A stretch of DNA of 64,000 bases, taken from Actinopolyspora halophila DSM 43834 (GTDB taxonomy: Bacteria; Actinomycetota; Actinomycetes; Mycobacteriales; Pseudonocardiaceae). The notes beneath the pieces were generated by a model. The model worked only from the letters and a program-made list of their open reading frames with translations, did not search any database and was not told the origin of the DNA. Position numbers and translations under genes: made by a program. The stretch covers positions 1,024,590 to 1,088,589 of the forward strand of contig NZ_AQUI01000002.1 in NCBI RefSeq assembly GCF_000371785.1. Reading direction: 5' to 3'. Below, in pieces: positions 48,858 through 58,202 of the stretch. Positions within the stretch are counted from its first letter, which is position 1. The number at the start of each line of letters is the position of its first letter.

Positions 48858-51800
48858 GTGGCTGAACTCCGCGCCGCTGCGCAGTCGACCAGCAGGCCAC
48901 ACCTGAGCACCGCACCGGTACTGGCGGTGTTGGTGTGCCGTCGAGGCGTGGACTGGTTGCCGGACGTGCTGTCGGCACTGGAACAGTTGACGGTTCGTCC
49001 GCGCCATCTCCTGGCAGTGGTCCCGGGAACGGACGAGGAAACCCGCTCTTGGCTGGAGACCGTCACCGCCGACTCCGCCGCGCGATCCGTGCCGGTGGAC
49101 GGAGTGCTCACGGTCGAGGAGGAAACCGGATTCGGGGCCGCCGTCGGTCATGCCCTGGAACACGCCCGCGAGCGCTGGGGTGATCCCGGCGGCTGGTTGT
49201 GGCCGCTGTACGACGACTCGATCCCCGAGCCCGAGTGCCTGGAGACCCTGCTCCGGGTGGCCGAGACGGATTCCGCGGCGGCGATGCTCGGGCCGCTGGG
49301 ACTCGACTCGCGGGACCCCCGAATGCTCACCGAAGCCGGGTTGTCGATGGACACCTCGGGGCGGGTGCACACCGGTGTCGGACAGTTCGGGCTCGATCCG
49401 GCGCTCGAATCGGGAACGCAGGACGCAGGAGCGGCGCTCCAGGTTTCCGAGGTGCTGGCCGTTTCCGCCGCGACCGCGCTGGTGCGGCGCGAGGTCTTCG
49501 AGGAGCTGGACGGGTTCGACGAGTTCCTCTCCGCACCCTGCGCCGATGTGGACCTGGGATGGCGGATCAACGCCGCGGGCCACCTCGTGCTGTGCGTGCC
49601 CCGGGCGCGGACGCGCCGCGACGCGGGACCGCCCGGTCGTGGAAGGCTTCCGCTGGCGACGACGGTGGTGGGAACGAGCGGGTTCACCGTCAACCGCGCG
49701 GACGAGCTGCGCACTTATCTGGCCAACACCGGGTCCCGGTTCGGGTACTTCGCGGTGGCGCGCCTGCTGTTGCTCGGGGTGCTCCGGTTGCTCGGGTACA
49801 CCGCGGCACGCAGGTTCGCGGAGGCGAGAGCGGAGGCGGCGGCCGCGTGGATGCTGGCGACGGGGCGGCTCGGAATCCGTTCCGCCGCGCGCACTCACGG
49901 CAGAGATCCGGCGAACCGGAGCTTTCGCGGGTTGCTGATCGGAAGGGTCGCCCGAATACGCATCGCCTGCCTCGCGGGCTATGCCCGGATGGTCCGGAAG
50001 CGGGTTCAGCACGACGCGCTGCTCGGTCTTCCGACGCGGGAGGAGTCCGCGCCGGTGGCGCGTGATTCCGGAGCGGGTCCGCGTTACGGTCCGGACGCGT
50101 TGCCCGCGGGGGCTCTCGGCACCGCTGGGAGCCGCAGACGTTCCGCGGCCGGACTGCGCAGGCCGGACGAACCGGTCGTCGTCGCGGTTGCGGAGGGCTC
50201 CGAGCGGGAGTCGCGAGACCAGCGGCCACGCCCCTCCCCGGGGCCGCGCGGAGGGACGGACGCCGGGAAGTCCGAGCAGCTGTTGCTGATTCCGGTGAAC
50301 CGGGGCCGCGTGTTCCGCGAAACGCTGCTCAATCCACCGATCGTGCTGGTGGTGGGATTGGCGCTGTTCGCCCTGGCAGTGCACGGGCTGCTGGCGGACT
50401 CCGCCCGGATCGGGTTGAGTCTGCACGGCGGCAGGTTGCTTCCGGCCGCCGACCTGGAAACCACCTGGTCGAGCTATCTGGCGGCTTGGCACCCGGTGCA
50501 CGGGGGGACCGCGGCACAGGCTCCGCCCGCCCTGCTGGTGCTCGGGTTGCTGGGCGCGCTGCTGGCCCCGCTCGGCGGGCCGCCCGCCGCGCTCGCCCTG
50601 CTGATGCTGTTGCAGCTTCCACTCGCCGGGGCCACGGCTTACCACGCCTGCGGCGGGCTCGCGGTTTCCCGCACGGCGCGTGCGTTGGCCGCGGCGGCGT
50701 ACGCGCTGTTGCCCGTCGGGATGCTCGCGGCGGCCGAGGGGCGTATCGGTGTCGTGGTCGCCCACGTCCTGCTTCCACCGTTGTTGGTCGGGGCCATGTC
50801 GCTGGTGGGGGCCATCCCGGCCAGAACCCCGGCCCGACCGAACTGGCTCGGTACGGCGTGCCGAACAGCGCTGGGGGCGGCGGTGCTGGCCGCCTTCGCC
50901 CCCGGGATGTACGTGCTGCTGCTCGTGCTCGCCGCGGTGGGGTTCTGCTGCCCCTCCTCCGTGCGCACCAGCTTGTTCCGTCGCGCGGCGGGGTTCGCTT
51001 CGCTGGTGCTGTTACCCGTGGCCTGCCTGTTGCCCTGGCCCGCCGTCCTGCCACGTGATCCCGGGATCCTGGTGCACGGTTTGGGGGCTCCGGTAGCGGA
51101 AACACCGGCCGGGATCTCGCTGCTGTCCCTGAACGCGGTGAACACCGTGGCCGGGTGGTCGGGGGTGCTGGTGGTGTGCGCGGCAGTGATCGCAGTGCTG
51201 CGTACGCGGGACCACGCGGTGCTCGGCGGGTTGCTCGTGGCGTTCGTCGGTTGGGGGGCGAGCCTGCTGGTCGGCCGGATCCCCTCGACCCCGGTGTGGG
51301 GTGGCCCCGAAACGGTGGGCTGGCCGGGAGGACCACTGCTTCTCGTCGCGTGCGGCCTGCTGTGGACGACGCTGGCCGCGGTGGCGGCGGGTCGTGCGGG
51401 GCGACAGCCCTTGGCGTCGGTGCGGCGGATGCTCACCGTTGCCACGGTGGCTTCCGTCGGACTGCTGGCGATCGGTTCGGCATTCGCGGCGCAGTCCGGG
51501 CCGTTGCGGGTGACCGCGGGGGCCGCAGCGGGTGACGAGTCGACAGGGGAGGGGTACTGGTTGAGGCTCCGTCCCGGAGGACTTCCTCCGCGGTTGACGC
51601 CGGACGGGCAGCCGCGGTTCGGTACCACGGCACTGGTGCCCGCGCCAGGTGCGACCGCCGCGCTCACGCGGATCGAAGAGGACCTGCTGGCCGACGGCGC
51701 GGACCGCGTCCGTTCCGGGGTGGCCTCCGCTGCCGCTCGCGGGGTGGGGAGGATCGCGGTTCCAGGGGGAGAGCGGGCGCGCCGGTTCGGCGAACTCGCC

Positions 51801-52256
51801 GGTGATCTCGTGACGAGATCGGGCGCGGCTCCGAGAACGGGGAGCGTCTTCCGCGTGCTGCTGCCGAACACACCGGTGACGCTGCTCGGACCGGCTCAGG
51901 CGAGCAACGCGCGGGAGGGAGGGCAGCCGCGGCCGCAGTCCCGTCCGATACGTGTCGGAGCGGATCTGCCGCACGTGACGGTGCGTTTCTCCGAGGGAGG
52001 GCCGGGGCGCGTGCTGTTGCTCGCCGCGCAGCGGGAGTCGGGCTGGCGCGCGCGGATCGACGGTGAGCCGGTCGGGCTCGCCACCGGGTGGGGCGAGCAG
52101 GTCGCCGTTCCACTGCCCGAGAACGCGGGGGAGGCCACCATCGGGTTCACCGGGGTGCCCAGGACCACCCTGCTCTCGTTGCAGGCAGCCGCGCTCCTGT
52201 TCACGCTGATCGGCGCCGTTCCCGGTCGGTCGCGGAGCGGACGCGGTCCCGGGTGA
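48858..52256 (+). CDS. large GT2 glycosyltransferase with multi-TM C-terminus
   Basis: 1132 residues from GTG 48858 (GGAGACG upstream). GT2 domain about 14-270: VLAVLVCRRGVDWLPDVLSAL, LYDDSIPEPECLETLL (DDS in place of DXD), REVFEELDGFDEFLSAPCADVDLGWR. Short hydrophobic segments follow at about 295-320. A linker precedes about ten or more TMs (about 485-880), and an extracytoplasmic beta-rich domain (about 890-1100) leads to a final TM (TTLLSLQAAALLFTLIGAV). Similar membrane GT2 proteins beside whiB2 in actinomycetes are thought to act on lipid-linked envelope glycans. Donor unknown; the weak DXD leaves open a non-catalytic role. Confidence 0.85.
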   Translation: MAELRAAAQSTSRPHLSTAPVLAVLVCRRGVDWLPDVLSALEQLTVRPRHLLAVVPGTDEETRSWLETVTADSAARSVPVDGVLTVEEETGFGAAVGHALEHARERWGDPGGWLWPLYDDSIPEPECLETLLRVAETDSAAAMLGPLGLDSRDPRMLTEAGLSMDTSGRVHTGVGQFGLDPALESGTQDAGAALQVSEVLAVSAATALVRREVFEELDGFDEFLSAPCADVDLGWRINAAGHLVLCVPRARTRRDAGPPGRGRLPLATTVVGTSGFTVNRADELRTYLANTGSRFGYFAVARLLLLGVLRLLGYTAARRFAEARAEAAAAWMLATGRLGIRSAARTHGRDPANRSFRGLLIGRVARIRIACLAGYARMVRKRVQHDALLGLPTREESAPVARDSGAGPRYGPDALPAGALGTAGSRRRSAAGLRRPDEPVVVAVAEGSERESRDQRPRPSPGPRGGTDAGKSEQLLLIPVNRGRVFRETLLNPPIVLVVGLALFALAVHGLLADSARIGLSLHGGRLLPAADLETTWSSYLAAWHPVHGGTAAQAPPALLVLGLLGALLAPLGGPPAALALLMLLQLPLAGATAYHACGGLAVSRTARALAAAAYALLPVGMLAAAEGRIGVVVAHVLLPPLLVGAMSLVGAIPARTPARPNWLGTACRTALGAAVLAAFAPGMYVLLLVLAAVGFCCPSSVRTSLFRRAAGFASLVLLPVACLLPWPAVLPRDPGILVHGLGAPVAETPAGISLLSLNAVNTVAGWSGVLVVCAAVIAVLRTRDHAVLGGLLVAFVGWGASLLVGRIPSTPVWGGPETVGWPGGPLLLVACGLLWTTLAAVAAGRAGRQPLASVRRMLTVATVASVGLLAIGSAFAAQSGPLRVTAGAAAGDESTGEGYWLRLRPGGLPPRLTPDGQPRFGTTALVPAPGATAALTRIEEDLLADGADRVRSGVASAAARGVGRIAVPGGERARRFGELAGDLVTRSGAAPRTGSVFRVLLPNTPVTLLGPAQASNAREGGQPRPQSRPIRVGADLPHVTVRFSEGGPGRVLLLAAQRESGWRARIDGEPVGLATGWGEQVAVPLPENAGEATIGFTGVPRTTLLSLQAAALLFTLIGAVPGRSRSGRGPG

Positions 52257-52270
52257 TCCTTCCCGCGGCG

Positions 52271-52500
52271 AGATGTTCCGCCACGGAACCACCCACGGCA
52301 ACCGAGCCGCCGAACTCCCGCCGGGCACTCCCGGCAGCAGGTTCCGTTCGACGCGAGTGCTTTGAGCCCGAGCAATTGGCACCGCCGCGGGTTCTCAGTC
52401 GAGTGTCCGGCGAGGACGGCCGGAGACGTTGTGTAGGCCGCTACCCGATGTCGGGGCACCCGCAGCCGGGCGCCGACTGAGGTTCCGCCACGGAATCCGC
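52271..52500 (+). repeat. dispersed intergenic element, copy 5, with extra 3'-end relic
   Basis: Main copy: CTCAGTCG (52394-52401) pairs with CGACTGAG (52474-52481), and CCGGC (52407-52411) with GCCGG (52465-52469). Apical GTAG-GCCG-CTAC; core CTACCCGATGTCGGGG at 52441-52456. The middle stem is weak here. The block 52355-52390 matches the duplicated unit at 6770-6940. A separate GTTCCGCCACGGAAC at 52274-52288 is a second 3' end. It lies between the convergent glycosyltransferase and metallopeptidase-like genes; nothing else is in this gap. Confidence 0.7.
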
Positions 52501-52528
52501 CAAGTCACCGGCACCGCCGAACTCTCCC

Positions 52529-53005
52529 CTACTGGTTTCCGCCGATGACGCCGGGATCCAGCCCCAGATAGTTGGCGACCTGTTCCACGAGCACGTCGTG
52601 GAGCAGGTCCGTCAGGTCGCCGCCGTTCCGTGCGCGTGCTTCCAGCGGCCTCCGGTACAGCACGATCCGCGCCCGTGTCGGAAAGCCGCGGCGATCCACG
52701 CCCGCGGGGACCAGCCGGGCGAGTGGCACGTTCGAGTCCACGACGACGTCGTCACCCCACACCACCGACTCCGGCGAGGTGGCTTCGATCCGGGGAACCT
52801 CGTCCACGGCGACGTCCAGCTGGGTCAGTTCCGTTTGCCAACGCTGTTCGATGGGGTCGAGCGCTTCGAGCACGAGCGCGTCGAAACGCTGGGACCTGCT
52901 TTTGGCCGCGGGGACGGAGGAGGGGTAGAGCGGTCCGCGCATTCCGCGACCACGCCGCTCCCGTCGTTTGCCGAGACGTTGCCGAGTTTCCCGTGCGGTC
53001 ACCAC
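52529..53005 (-). CDS. metallopeptidase-family (zincin-like, Rv3259-type) protein
   Basis: 158 residues. Basic N-terminus (RQRLGKRRERRGRGMRGPL), then the family core FDALVLEALDPIEQRWQTEL, LDVAVDEVP, PARIVLYRRPLEARA and LTDLLHDVLVEQVANYLGLDP. The usual zincin HExxH is replaced by VEQVAN, so catalysis is doubtful. The same loss is common, as far as I recall, in actinobacterial members next to DUF3499. It is divergent from the DUF3499 gene. Confidence 0.8.
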   Translation of the reverse strand: MVTARETRQRLGKRRERRGRGMRGPLYPSSVPAAKSRSQRFDALVLEALDPIEQRWQTELTQLDVAVDEVPRIEATSPESVVWGDDVVVDSNVPLARLVPAGVDRRGFPTRARIVLYRRPLEARARNGGDLTDLLHDVLVEQVANYLGLDPGVIGGNQ

Positions 53006-53273
53006 GCGACGAGGGTACGCCGTGTGCGCGGTCTCCTGGCAATCGTGCCCGCACGCCCGGGGACGTGCCGTGTTCGGACGCGTACGCTCGGAATTTGTCC
53101 GTGCACGTGTTAACCCTCCGTGTCATACTTCACTCTGCAGATGATCTTCGCAGTGCAACCGGGCGAGCGGCGGGGCCGTTGTCGCGCGTTCCGGTGCTTT
53201 GTGACCGGCTGTTCGGGGGAGTTTTCCGCGTGCCATCGAGTGTTGGCGTGACAAGGGCGCTATGGTGCCAGGC

Positions 53274-53636
53274 GTGCGGAGCGTGAGGCGTTGCTCGCGA
53301 ACCGGGTGCACCCACCCGGCGGTAGCTACGCTGACCTATGCCTATGCGGATTCGACCGCCGTGGTCGGGCCGCTGGCGAGTTATGTCGAACCTCACAGCT
53401 ATGACCTCTGCGAGGAACATGCGATGCGGTTGACCGTCCCCAAGGGCTGGCACGTCGTGCGTCACGAGGGGGAGTTCTCCGCCGCGCAGCCTTCGGAGGA
53501 CGATCTGACCGCCTTGGCCGAGGCGGTCCGTGAGGCGGGGCGTACCGATCCGTCGACGACGGAGAACCCGGGAGTGCGTGGCGGGGGAAGCAGGCGCGGG
53601 CATCTGCGTGCGCTTCCCGACCCGGGCAAGGACTGA
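53274..53636 (+). CDS. DUF3499 family protein
   Basis: 120 residues from GTG 53274 (an ATG 12 bp earlier is in frame). Cys/His-rich N-terminus: RRCSRTGCTHPAVATLTYAYADSTAV, then EPHSYDLCEEHAMRLTVPKGW. This pattern (CxxxxC...CxxH) suggests a small metal-binding fold. Conserved in actinobacteria immediately before manB, as here (Rv3258c position). Function unknown. Confidence 0.88.
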   Translation: MRSVRRCSRTGCTHPAVATLTYAYADSTAVVGPLASYVEPHSYDLCEEHAMRLTVPKGWHVVRHEGEFSAAQPSEDDLTALAEAVREAGRTDPSTTENPGVRGGGSRRGHLRALPDPGKD

Positions 53637-53963
53637 TCCGCCCGAGAGCGCGTGGTGGAAGGGCCCTCCAGTTCCCGTTTCGGAGTGGGATGCCCCACCG
53701 GAACGTGGCGTGGGTCACGGAACTCGCGGCTCGTTCGAGGGCAGCTTCGCCGATCTCCCTCCGGCAACGTTCCGATGTGCGGCTGAGCTCCTCGTTCTGC
53801 CCTGGGATTTCCGTGCTCTCGGAGTCGTTCGGCAGCTCGCGGGGCCATACGGACGAACGGAACGCCCCTCGTTCTTGGCCGTCCGGCGGACACCACTTCC
53901 ACCACGATCGCCGGTAGGCTCGGCACGCAGGCAAGAGTGCCGTTACTACGGGGAGAGTGCAGC
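53637..53963. other. 327-bp intergenic region before manB
   Basis: No gene or repeat seen. TAGGCT at 53915-53920 is a plausible -10 for manB, giving a leader of about 37 nt that includes the GGGGAGA Shine-Dalgarno. Confidence 0.4.
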
Positions 53964-55313
53964 GTGCGGGACCTGTCGGGGATCGTCAAGGCGTACGACA
54001 TCCGGGGTTTGGTGGGCGAAGAACTGAACGCGGAGGTGGCCCGGGAGGTCGGTGCCGCGTTCACCAGATTGGTCGGTGGACCCGCTGTGGTGGTCGGTCA
54101 CGACATGCGGGAGTCCTCTCCCGAGCTGGCGGCCGCGTTCTCCGAGGGAGTGACCGGCCAGGGAATCGATGTCGTGCACATCGGGTTGGCCAGCACGGAC
54201 ATGCTGTACTTCGCCTCCGGGCATTTGGACCTTCCCGGCGTGATGTTCACGGCCAGTCACAATCCACCCGAGTACAACGGGATCAAGCTGTGCAGGGCCG
54301 GAGCGGCTCCGGTCGGTCAGGACAGCGGCCTGTCCGAGATCAAGGAGCTGGTCGGCCACGGGGTTCCCGAATTCCTGGGGGCGCAGGGCGCGGTCACCGA
54401 GCGGGACATGCTCCGGGACTACGCGGAATTTCTGCGCGGGCTGGTCGATCTGACCTCCATCCGCCCGCTGCGGATCGCGGTGGACGCGGGCAACGGCATG
54501 GCAGGCCACACGGTCCCCAGCGTTCTGGACGGTCTGCCCGTCGAGCTGGTGCCCGTGTACTTCGAACTCGACGGGACCTTCCCCAACCACGAGGCCAACC
54601 CGCTGGAACCGGAGAACCTCGAGGACCTGCGGGCCAAGGTCCGCGAGGTCGAGGCCGACTTGGGAATCGCCTTCGACGGTGACGCCGATCGTTGTTTCGT
54701 GCTCGACGCGGAGGGCGGCCCCGTCGCGCCGAGCGCCATCACGGCTCTGATCGCCACCAGGGAGCTGAAGCGGGAACCGGGCGCGACGGTCATCCACAAC
54801 CTGATCACCTCCAGGGGCGTTCCCGAGATAGTGCGCGAGAACGGCGGCAAACCGGTGCGCACCAGGGTCGGTCACTCCTTCATCAAGCAGACGATGGCCG
54901 AAACCGGTGCGATCTTCGGCGGAGAGCACTCGGCGCACTACTACTTCCGCGATTTCTGGCGCGCCGACTCGGGGATGCTCGCCGCCCTGCACGTGCTGGC
55001 CGCCCTGGGGGAGCAGCACAAGAGCCTGGCCGAACTGATGTCCGACTACTCTCGTTACGTGGCCTCGGGCGAGGTCAATTCGCGGGTGGACGACCAGACC
55101 ACCCGGATGCGTGCGGTGATCGAGTCTTTCCGCGATCGCAACGGCGTTCGTATCGACGAGCTCGACGGGCTTACCGTGGAGCTGGGGGACGGTTCGTGGT
55201 TCAATCTCCGTCCGTCCAACACCGAGCCGGTGCTGCGCCTGAACGTGGAGGCGGTCGATTCCGAGACGATGGCCGCCCTGCGCGACGAGGTGCTCGCGTT
55301 GCTGCGGGAGTAG
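53964..55313 (+). CDS. manB: phosphomannomutase/phosphoglucomutase
   Basis: 449 residues from GTG 53964 (GGGGAGA at 8-14 nt). Four-domain alpha-D-phosphohexomutase: start IVKAYDIRGLVGEELN, phosphoserine loop TASHNPPEYNG, metal loop FDGDADRCFV, sugar-binding GGEHSAHYYFRDF and phosphate-binding RPSNTEPVLRLNVE. Interconverts mannose-6-P and mannose-1-P for GDP-mannose (with manA and manC). It is followed by the Trm112, SIS and manA genes on the same strand. Confidence 0.95.
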   Translation: MRDLSGIVKAYDIRGLVGEELNAEVAREVGAAFTRLVGGPAVVVGHDMRESSPELAAAFSEGVTGQGIDVVHIGLASTDMLYFASGHLDLPGVMFTASHNPPEYNGIKLCRAGAAPVGQDSGLSEIKELVGHGVPEFLGAQGAVTERDMLRDYAEFLRGLVDLTSIRPLRIAVDAGNGMAGHTVPSVLDGLPVELVPVYFELDGTFPNHEANPLEPENLEDLRAKVREVEADLGIAFDGDADRCFVLDAEGGPVAPSAITALIATRELKREPGATVIHNLITSRGVPEIVRENGGKPVRTRVGHSFIKQTMAETGAIFGGEHSAHYYFRDFWRADSGMLAALHVLAALGEQHKSLAELMSDYSRYVASGEVNSRVDDQTTRMRAVIESFRDRNGVRIDELDGLTVELGDGSWFNLRPSNTEPVLRLNVEAVDSETMAALRDEVLALLRE

Positions 55314-55421
55314 TCACGGAAACGTGCTCGACGCTACCCGCATGGAGGCTCGTCCGGGACTTGCTTCGGTGGGATGGTGTTCGTCCCATCGGTGTCGGCG
55401 CGTGAACATCCGGGAGGAATA

Positions 55422-55649
55422 GTGAGTATCGCGATGGATCCCGAACTGCGGGAGATCCTGGTTTGCCCCTGCCCGCGGAACGCGCCGCTGCGGGACGGTC
55501 TTGTCGACCAACCCGCGGCCGAGTATCTGACCTGCACGTCCTGCGGACGCTCCTTCCCCGTTCGGGACGGCGTTCCCGTGTTGTTGTTGCAGGAGGCGAT
55601 CGGCGGTCCCGAGGAGGACACCACCTTCGACGGCCCTGGGAGGGGGTGA
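55422..55649 (+). CDS. Trm112 family protein
   Basis: 75 residues from GTG 55422 (GGAGGAA upstream). Zinc-ribbon-like Trm112 pattern: LREILVCPCPRNAPLRD, LTCTSCGRSFPVRDGVPVLL. In bacteria these small proteins are found beside manB or in envelope loci and may activate methyltransferases. It overlaps the next gene by GTGA at 55646-55649. Confidence 0.85.
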   Translation: MSIAMDPELREILVCPCPRNAPLRDGLVDQPAAEYLTCTSCGRSFPVRDGVPVLLLQEAIGGPEEDTTFDGPGRG

Positions 55650-56731
55650 CGGTGGTGCTGGACGACAGCATTCTGGACGATCAACAACGTTTGTTCGCGC
55701 TGGACACCGAGGGGTTGCTCCGCTCGGCCGCCCTGGCCGGGGCGCAGGTGCGCTCGGCGGCGAACTCGGCGAGCGAAGCCGGGCTGGACGAGTTCGTCGC
55801 CGAGCGACCGCGGGCTCTCGTGCTGTTGTCCCGAGCCGGCGTCGGCACCGCCGCGTGCAGGTCGCTGGCCGCGTTGCTCGGGCCTTCCTGCCCGGTTCCA
55901 GTGGTGGTCACCGAGGTGATCCCTTCCTGGGTCGGTCCGCTCGACGTGGTCTTCGCCTACGGAACCGACGGCGGCGACAAGGTCCTGGCCGAGTCGCTGG
56001 AGCTGGCAGGGCGCCGCGGAGCGAGCATCGTTCTCGCGGCTCCGGAGGAGGGACCGGTGGCCGCCTCCGTAGCGGGGCGGGCCAGGTCCGTGCCACCCCG
56101 GGTCCCGGTTCCGGAGGGGCTGGGGTTCGCGCACGTGTTCACGGCCGGGCTCCGCGTGTTCCAGGCGCTCGGGCTGTTGAGCTTCGACACCGAGGCGCTG
56201 GCCGATGCGCTGGACGAGCAGGCCGCCGCCGCGCACCCGCGCAACGAGACCCCGGAGAACCCGGCCAAGAAGCTGGTTCTCCGGCTGGCCGACCGGGTTC
56301 CGCTGCTCTGGGGCGTGGACGAGCTTTCCACGGCTCTGGGCGAGCACGGTGCCTACGTGCTCGGTTGCTACGCCGGAGTTCCGTGCGACGTGAGCAGTTA
56401 CGCACAGGCGGTGAATCGTCGTTCGCTGTACGGCGCAGCCTCGGCTGTGGGAAGTGAGTCCGATCTGTTCGCCGATCCGGAGGACACCACGGCCGCGCTG
56501 CGCGTGCTGCTGCTCACGGTGCGCGCCGACGAGCGTGCGCTGCTCACCGAGCGGATGGCCACGGAAGCGTTGCCGGGCGCCGATGTGCTCTCCCCTTCGG
56601 AAACGCGGGAGCAGGATGCGATCCTGCGTTCGGCGCTCCTGGCGGTCGGTTTCGACATGGCGGCGGTGTACCTCGGGCTCGCCTCGGGACTACCGGAAGG
56701 GCACGGGCGGTCGATGGTCGCGGCACGCTGA
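55646..56731 (+). CDS. SIS-domain (phosphoglucose/phosphomannose isomerase-like) protein
   Basis: 361 residues from GTG 55646 (GTG 55652 also possible). It begins LDDSILDDQQRLFALDTEGLLRSAA, as in the Rv3256c-type family. The SIS region (about 50-150) has VLLSRAGVGTAACRSLAALLG and DVVFAYGTDGGDKVLAESLELA. The C-terminal bacterial PGI/PMI-like half has RLADRVPLLWGVDEL and YGAASAVGSESDLFADPE. Always between manB and manA in this group. Isomerase activity has not been established to my knowledge. Confidence 0.85.
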   Translation: MTVVLDDSILDDQQRLFALDTEGLLRSAALAGAQVRSAANSASEAGLDEFVAERPRALVLLSRAGVGTAACRSLAALLGPSCPVPVVVTEVIPSWVGPLDVVFAYGTDGGDKVLAESLELAGRRGASIVLAAPEEGPVAASVAGRARSVPPRVPVPEGLGFAHVFTAGLRVFQALGLLSFDTEALADALDEQAAAAHPRNETPENPAKKLVLRLADRVPLLWGVDELSTALGEHGAYVLGCYAGVPCDVSSYAQAVNRRSLYGAASAVGSESDLFADPEDTTAALRVLLLTVRADERALLTERMATEALPGADVLSPSETREQDAILRSALLAVGFDMAAVYLGLASGLPEGHGRSMVAAR

Positions 56732-56903
56732 AGCGGCCCGTGCGAGTGGGCGCCTGGTTTTGTACGGAGTTCCTCCGGGGCGGCCCGTGGTGAGCTCGGT
56801 GGACTCCCCGAAGCGGGAGGCACGTGGTACCGGATGTCCTCCGGTGGTGAAGGGGCGTGGCCGATGCGGGGAAACGCGGTTAGACGAGGAAGCGAGAAGG
56901 ACA

Positions 56904-58202
56904 GTGGAGTTACTGCGCAACGCGGTACGCCCGTATGCATGGGGCTCTAGGACCGCGATCGCGGAGCTGCTCGGCCGTCCCGTACCCGCCCCCCATCCCG
57001 AGGCGGAGCTCTGGATGGGTGCTCATCCCGGGGATTCGTCGCGATTGCTCTTCCAGGACGGATCGGAAGTCCCGCTGGTGCGGCTGCTGGATTCGGAACC
57101 CACCCGGCAGCTGGGGCAGGGCTGCACCGACCGCTGGGGCAACAGGCTCCCTTACCTGATGAAGGTGCTGGCCGCGGACGAACCGCTGAGTCTGCAGGCG
57201 CACCCGTCCTGGGAGCAGGCGGCCGAGGGGTTCGCCCACGAGGAGGCGGAAGGCGTTCCGCGCAGCGCACCGGACCGCAACTACCCCGATCCGACGGCGA
57301 AGCCGGAACTGATCTGCGCGTTGACGGAGTTCCACGCGCTGGCGGGGTTCCGGGACGCCCATCGGACCGTTCGGCTGTTGCACGAGCTCGACGTCCCGAG
57401 CCTGCGGGCGCACACCCGGCTGCTCGCCGCGCAGCCGGACCGGGACGGGTTACGGGCGCTGTTCACCACGTGGATCACCCTCCCCGAGGACAATCTCCGT
57501 GCTCTCGTGCCGGATCTGCTGCGGGCGTGCGCCGATCACGTGCGTTCCGGGGGCGAGTTCGTGCTGGAGTGCGAAACCGTGCTCGAGCTCGGGGAGTCCT
57601 ACCCGAACGACGCGGGAGTCCTCGCGAGTCTGCTGCTGAATCGACTGGTTCTGCGTCCCGGGGAGGCCATCTACCTGCCCCCGGGCAATCTGCACGCCTA
57701 TCTGCGTGGCACCGGGGTGGAGATCCTGGCCAACTCGGACAACATCCTGCGCTGCGGGCTCACCCCCAAGCACGTCGACGTGGCCGAGCTGTTGAAGGTG
57801 CTCGACTTCGACAACGGGGACACCAGGGTGCTGACCGGAACGCGCAGCGGACGGCACCTGACCACTTACCAGACCGAGGCCGACGAGTTCGAGCTCTCCA
57901 GGGCGGACTGGTCTCCCGGGGAGGGCGGCGGTGTGGCCCTGGACTCGTCCGGCCCGCAGATCCTGCTGTGCACCGAGGGCAGGGTGCGGCTCTCACCGGT
58001 GGTCGGCACGGGAGACGGCAACGGCAACGGCAACGGTCACGGCAACGGCGACGGTGCCCGCTCGGGGACGGCGGTGCGTGAGCTGGACCTCGCTCGTGGT
58101 GACTCGGTCTGGTTGGCAGCCTCCGACCCCTGTGTGATGGCACACCCCCTGGGGTCGGCGACGGGAGCGCAGTTGTTCCGGGCCGCCACGGGGACCGTCT
58201 GA
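56904..58202 (+). CDS. manA: mannose-6-phosphate isomerase, class I
   Basis: 432 residues from GTG 56904 (GAGAAGGA upstream). Type I PMI motifs: RNAVRPYAWGSRTAIAELLG, AELWMGAHP, LKVLAADEPLSLQAHPS (zinc ligands Q, H), YPDPTAKPELICALTEFHAL and LPPGNLHAYLRGTGVEILAN. Converts fructose-6-P to mannose-6-P, feeding manB and manC. Odd feature: residues 371-384 are DGNGNGNGHGNGDG, an insertion from hexanucleotide repeats within the C-terminal cupin. Confidence 0.94.
   Translation: MELLRNAVRPYAWGSRTAIAELLGRPVPAPHPEAELWMGAHPGDSSRLLFQDGSEVPLVRLLDSEPTRQLGQGCTDRWGNRLPYLMKVLAADEPLSLQAHPSWEQAAEGFAHEEAEGVPRSAPDRNYPDPTAKPELICALTEFHALAGFRDAHRTVRLLHELDVPSLRAHTRLLAAQPDRDGLRALFTTWITLPEDNLRALVPDLLRACADHVRSGGEFVLECETVLELGESYPNDAGVLASLLLNRLVLRPGEAIYLPPGNLHAYLRGTGVEILANSDNILRCGLTPKHVDVAELLKVLDFDNGDTRVLTGTRSGRHLTTYQTEADEFELSRADWSPGEGGGVALDSSGPQILLCTEGRVRLSPVVGTGDGNGNGNGHGNGDGARSGTAVRELDLARGDSVWLAASDPCVMAHPLGSATGAQLFRAATGTV
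58014..58055 (+). repeat. GGCAAC-type hexanucleotide repeat inside manA
   Basis: Seven near-identical 6-bp units (GACGGC/AACGGC/CACGGC) encode alternating Gly and Asn/Asp/His. Unit number could vary by slippage without frameshift. Confidence 0.8.
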
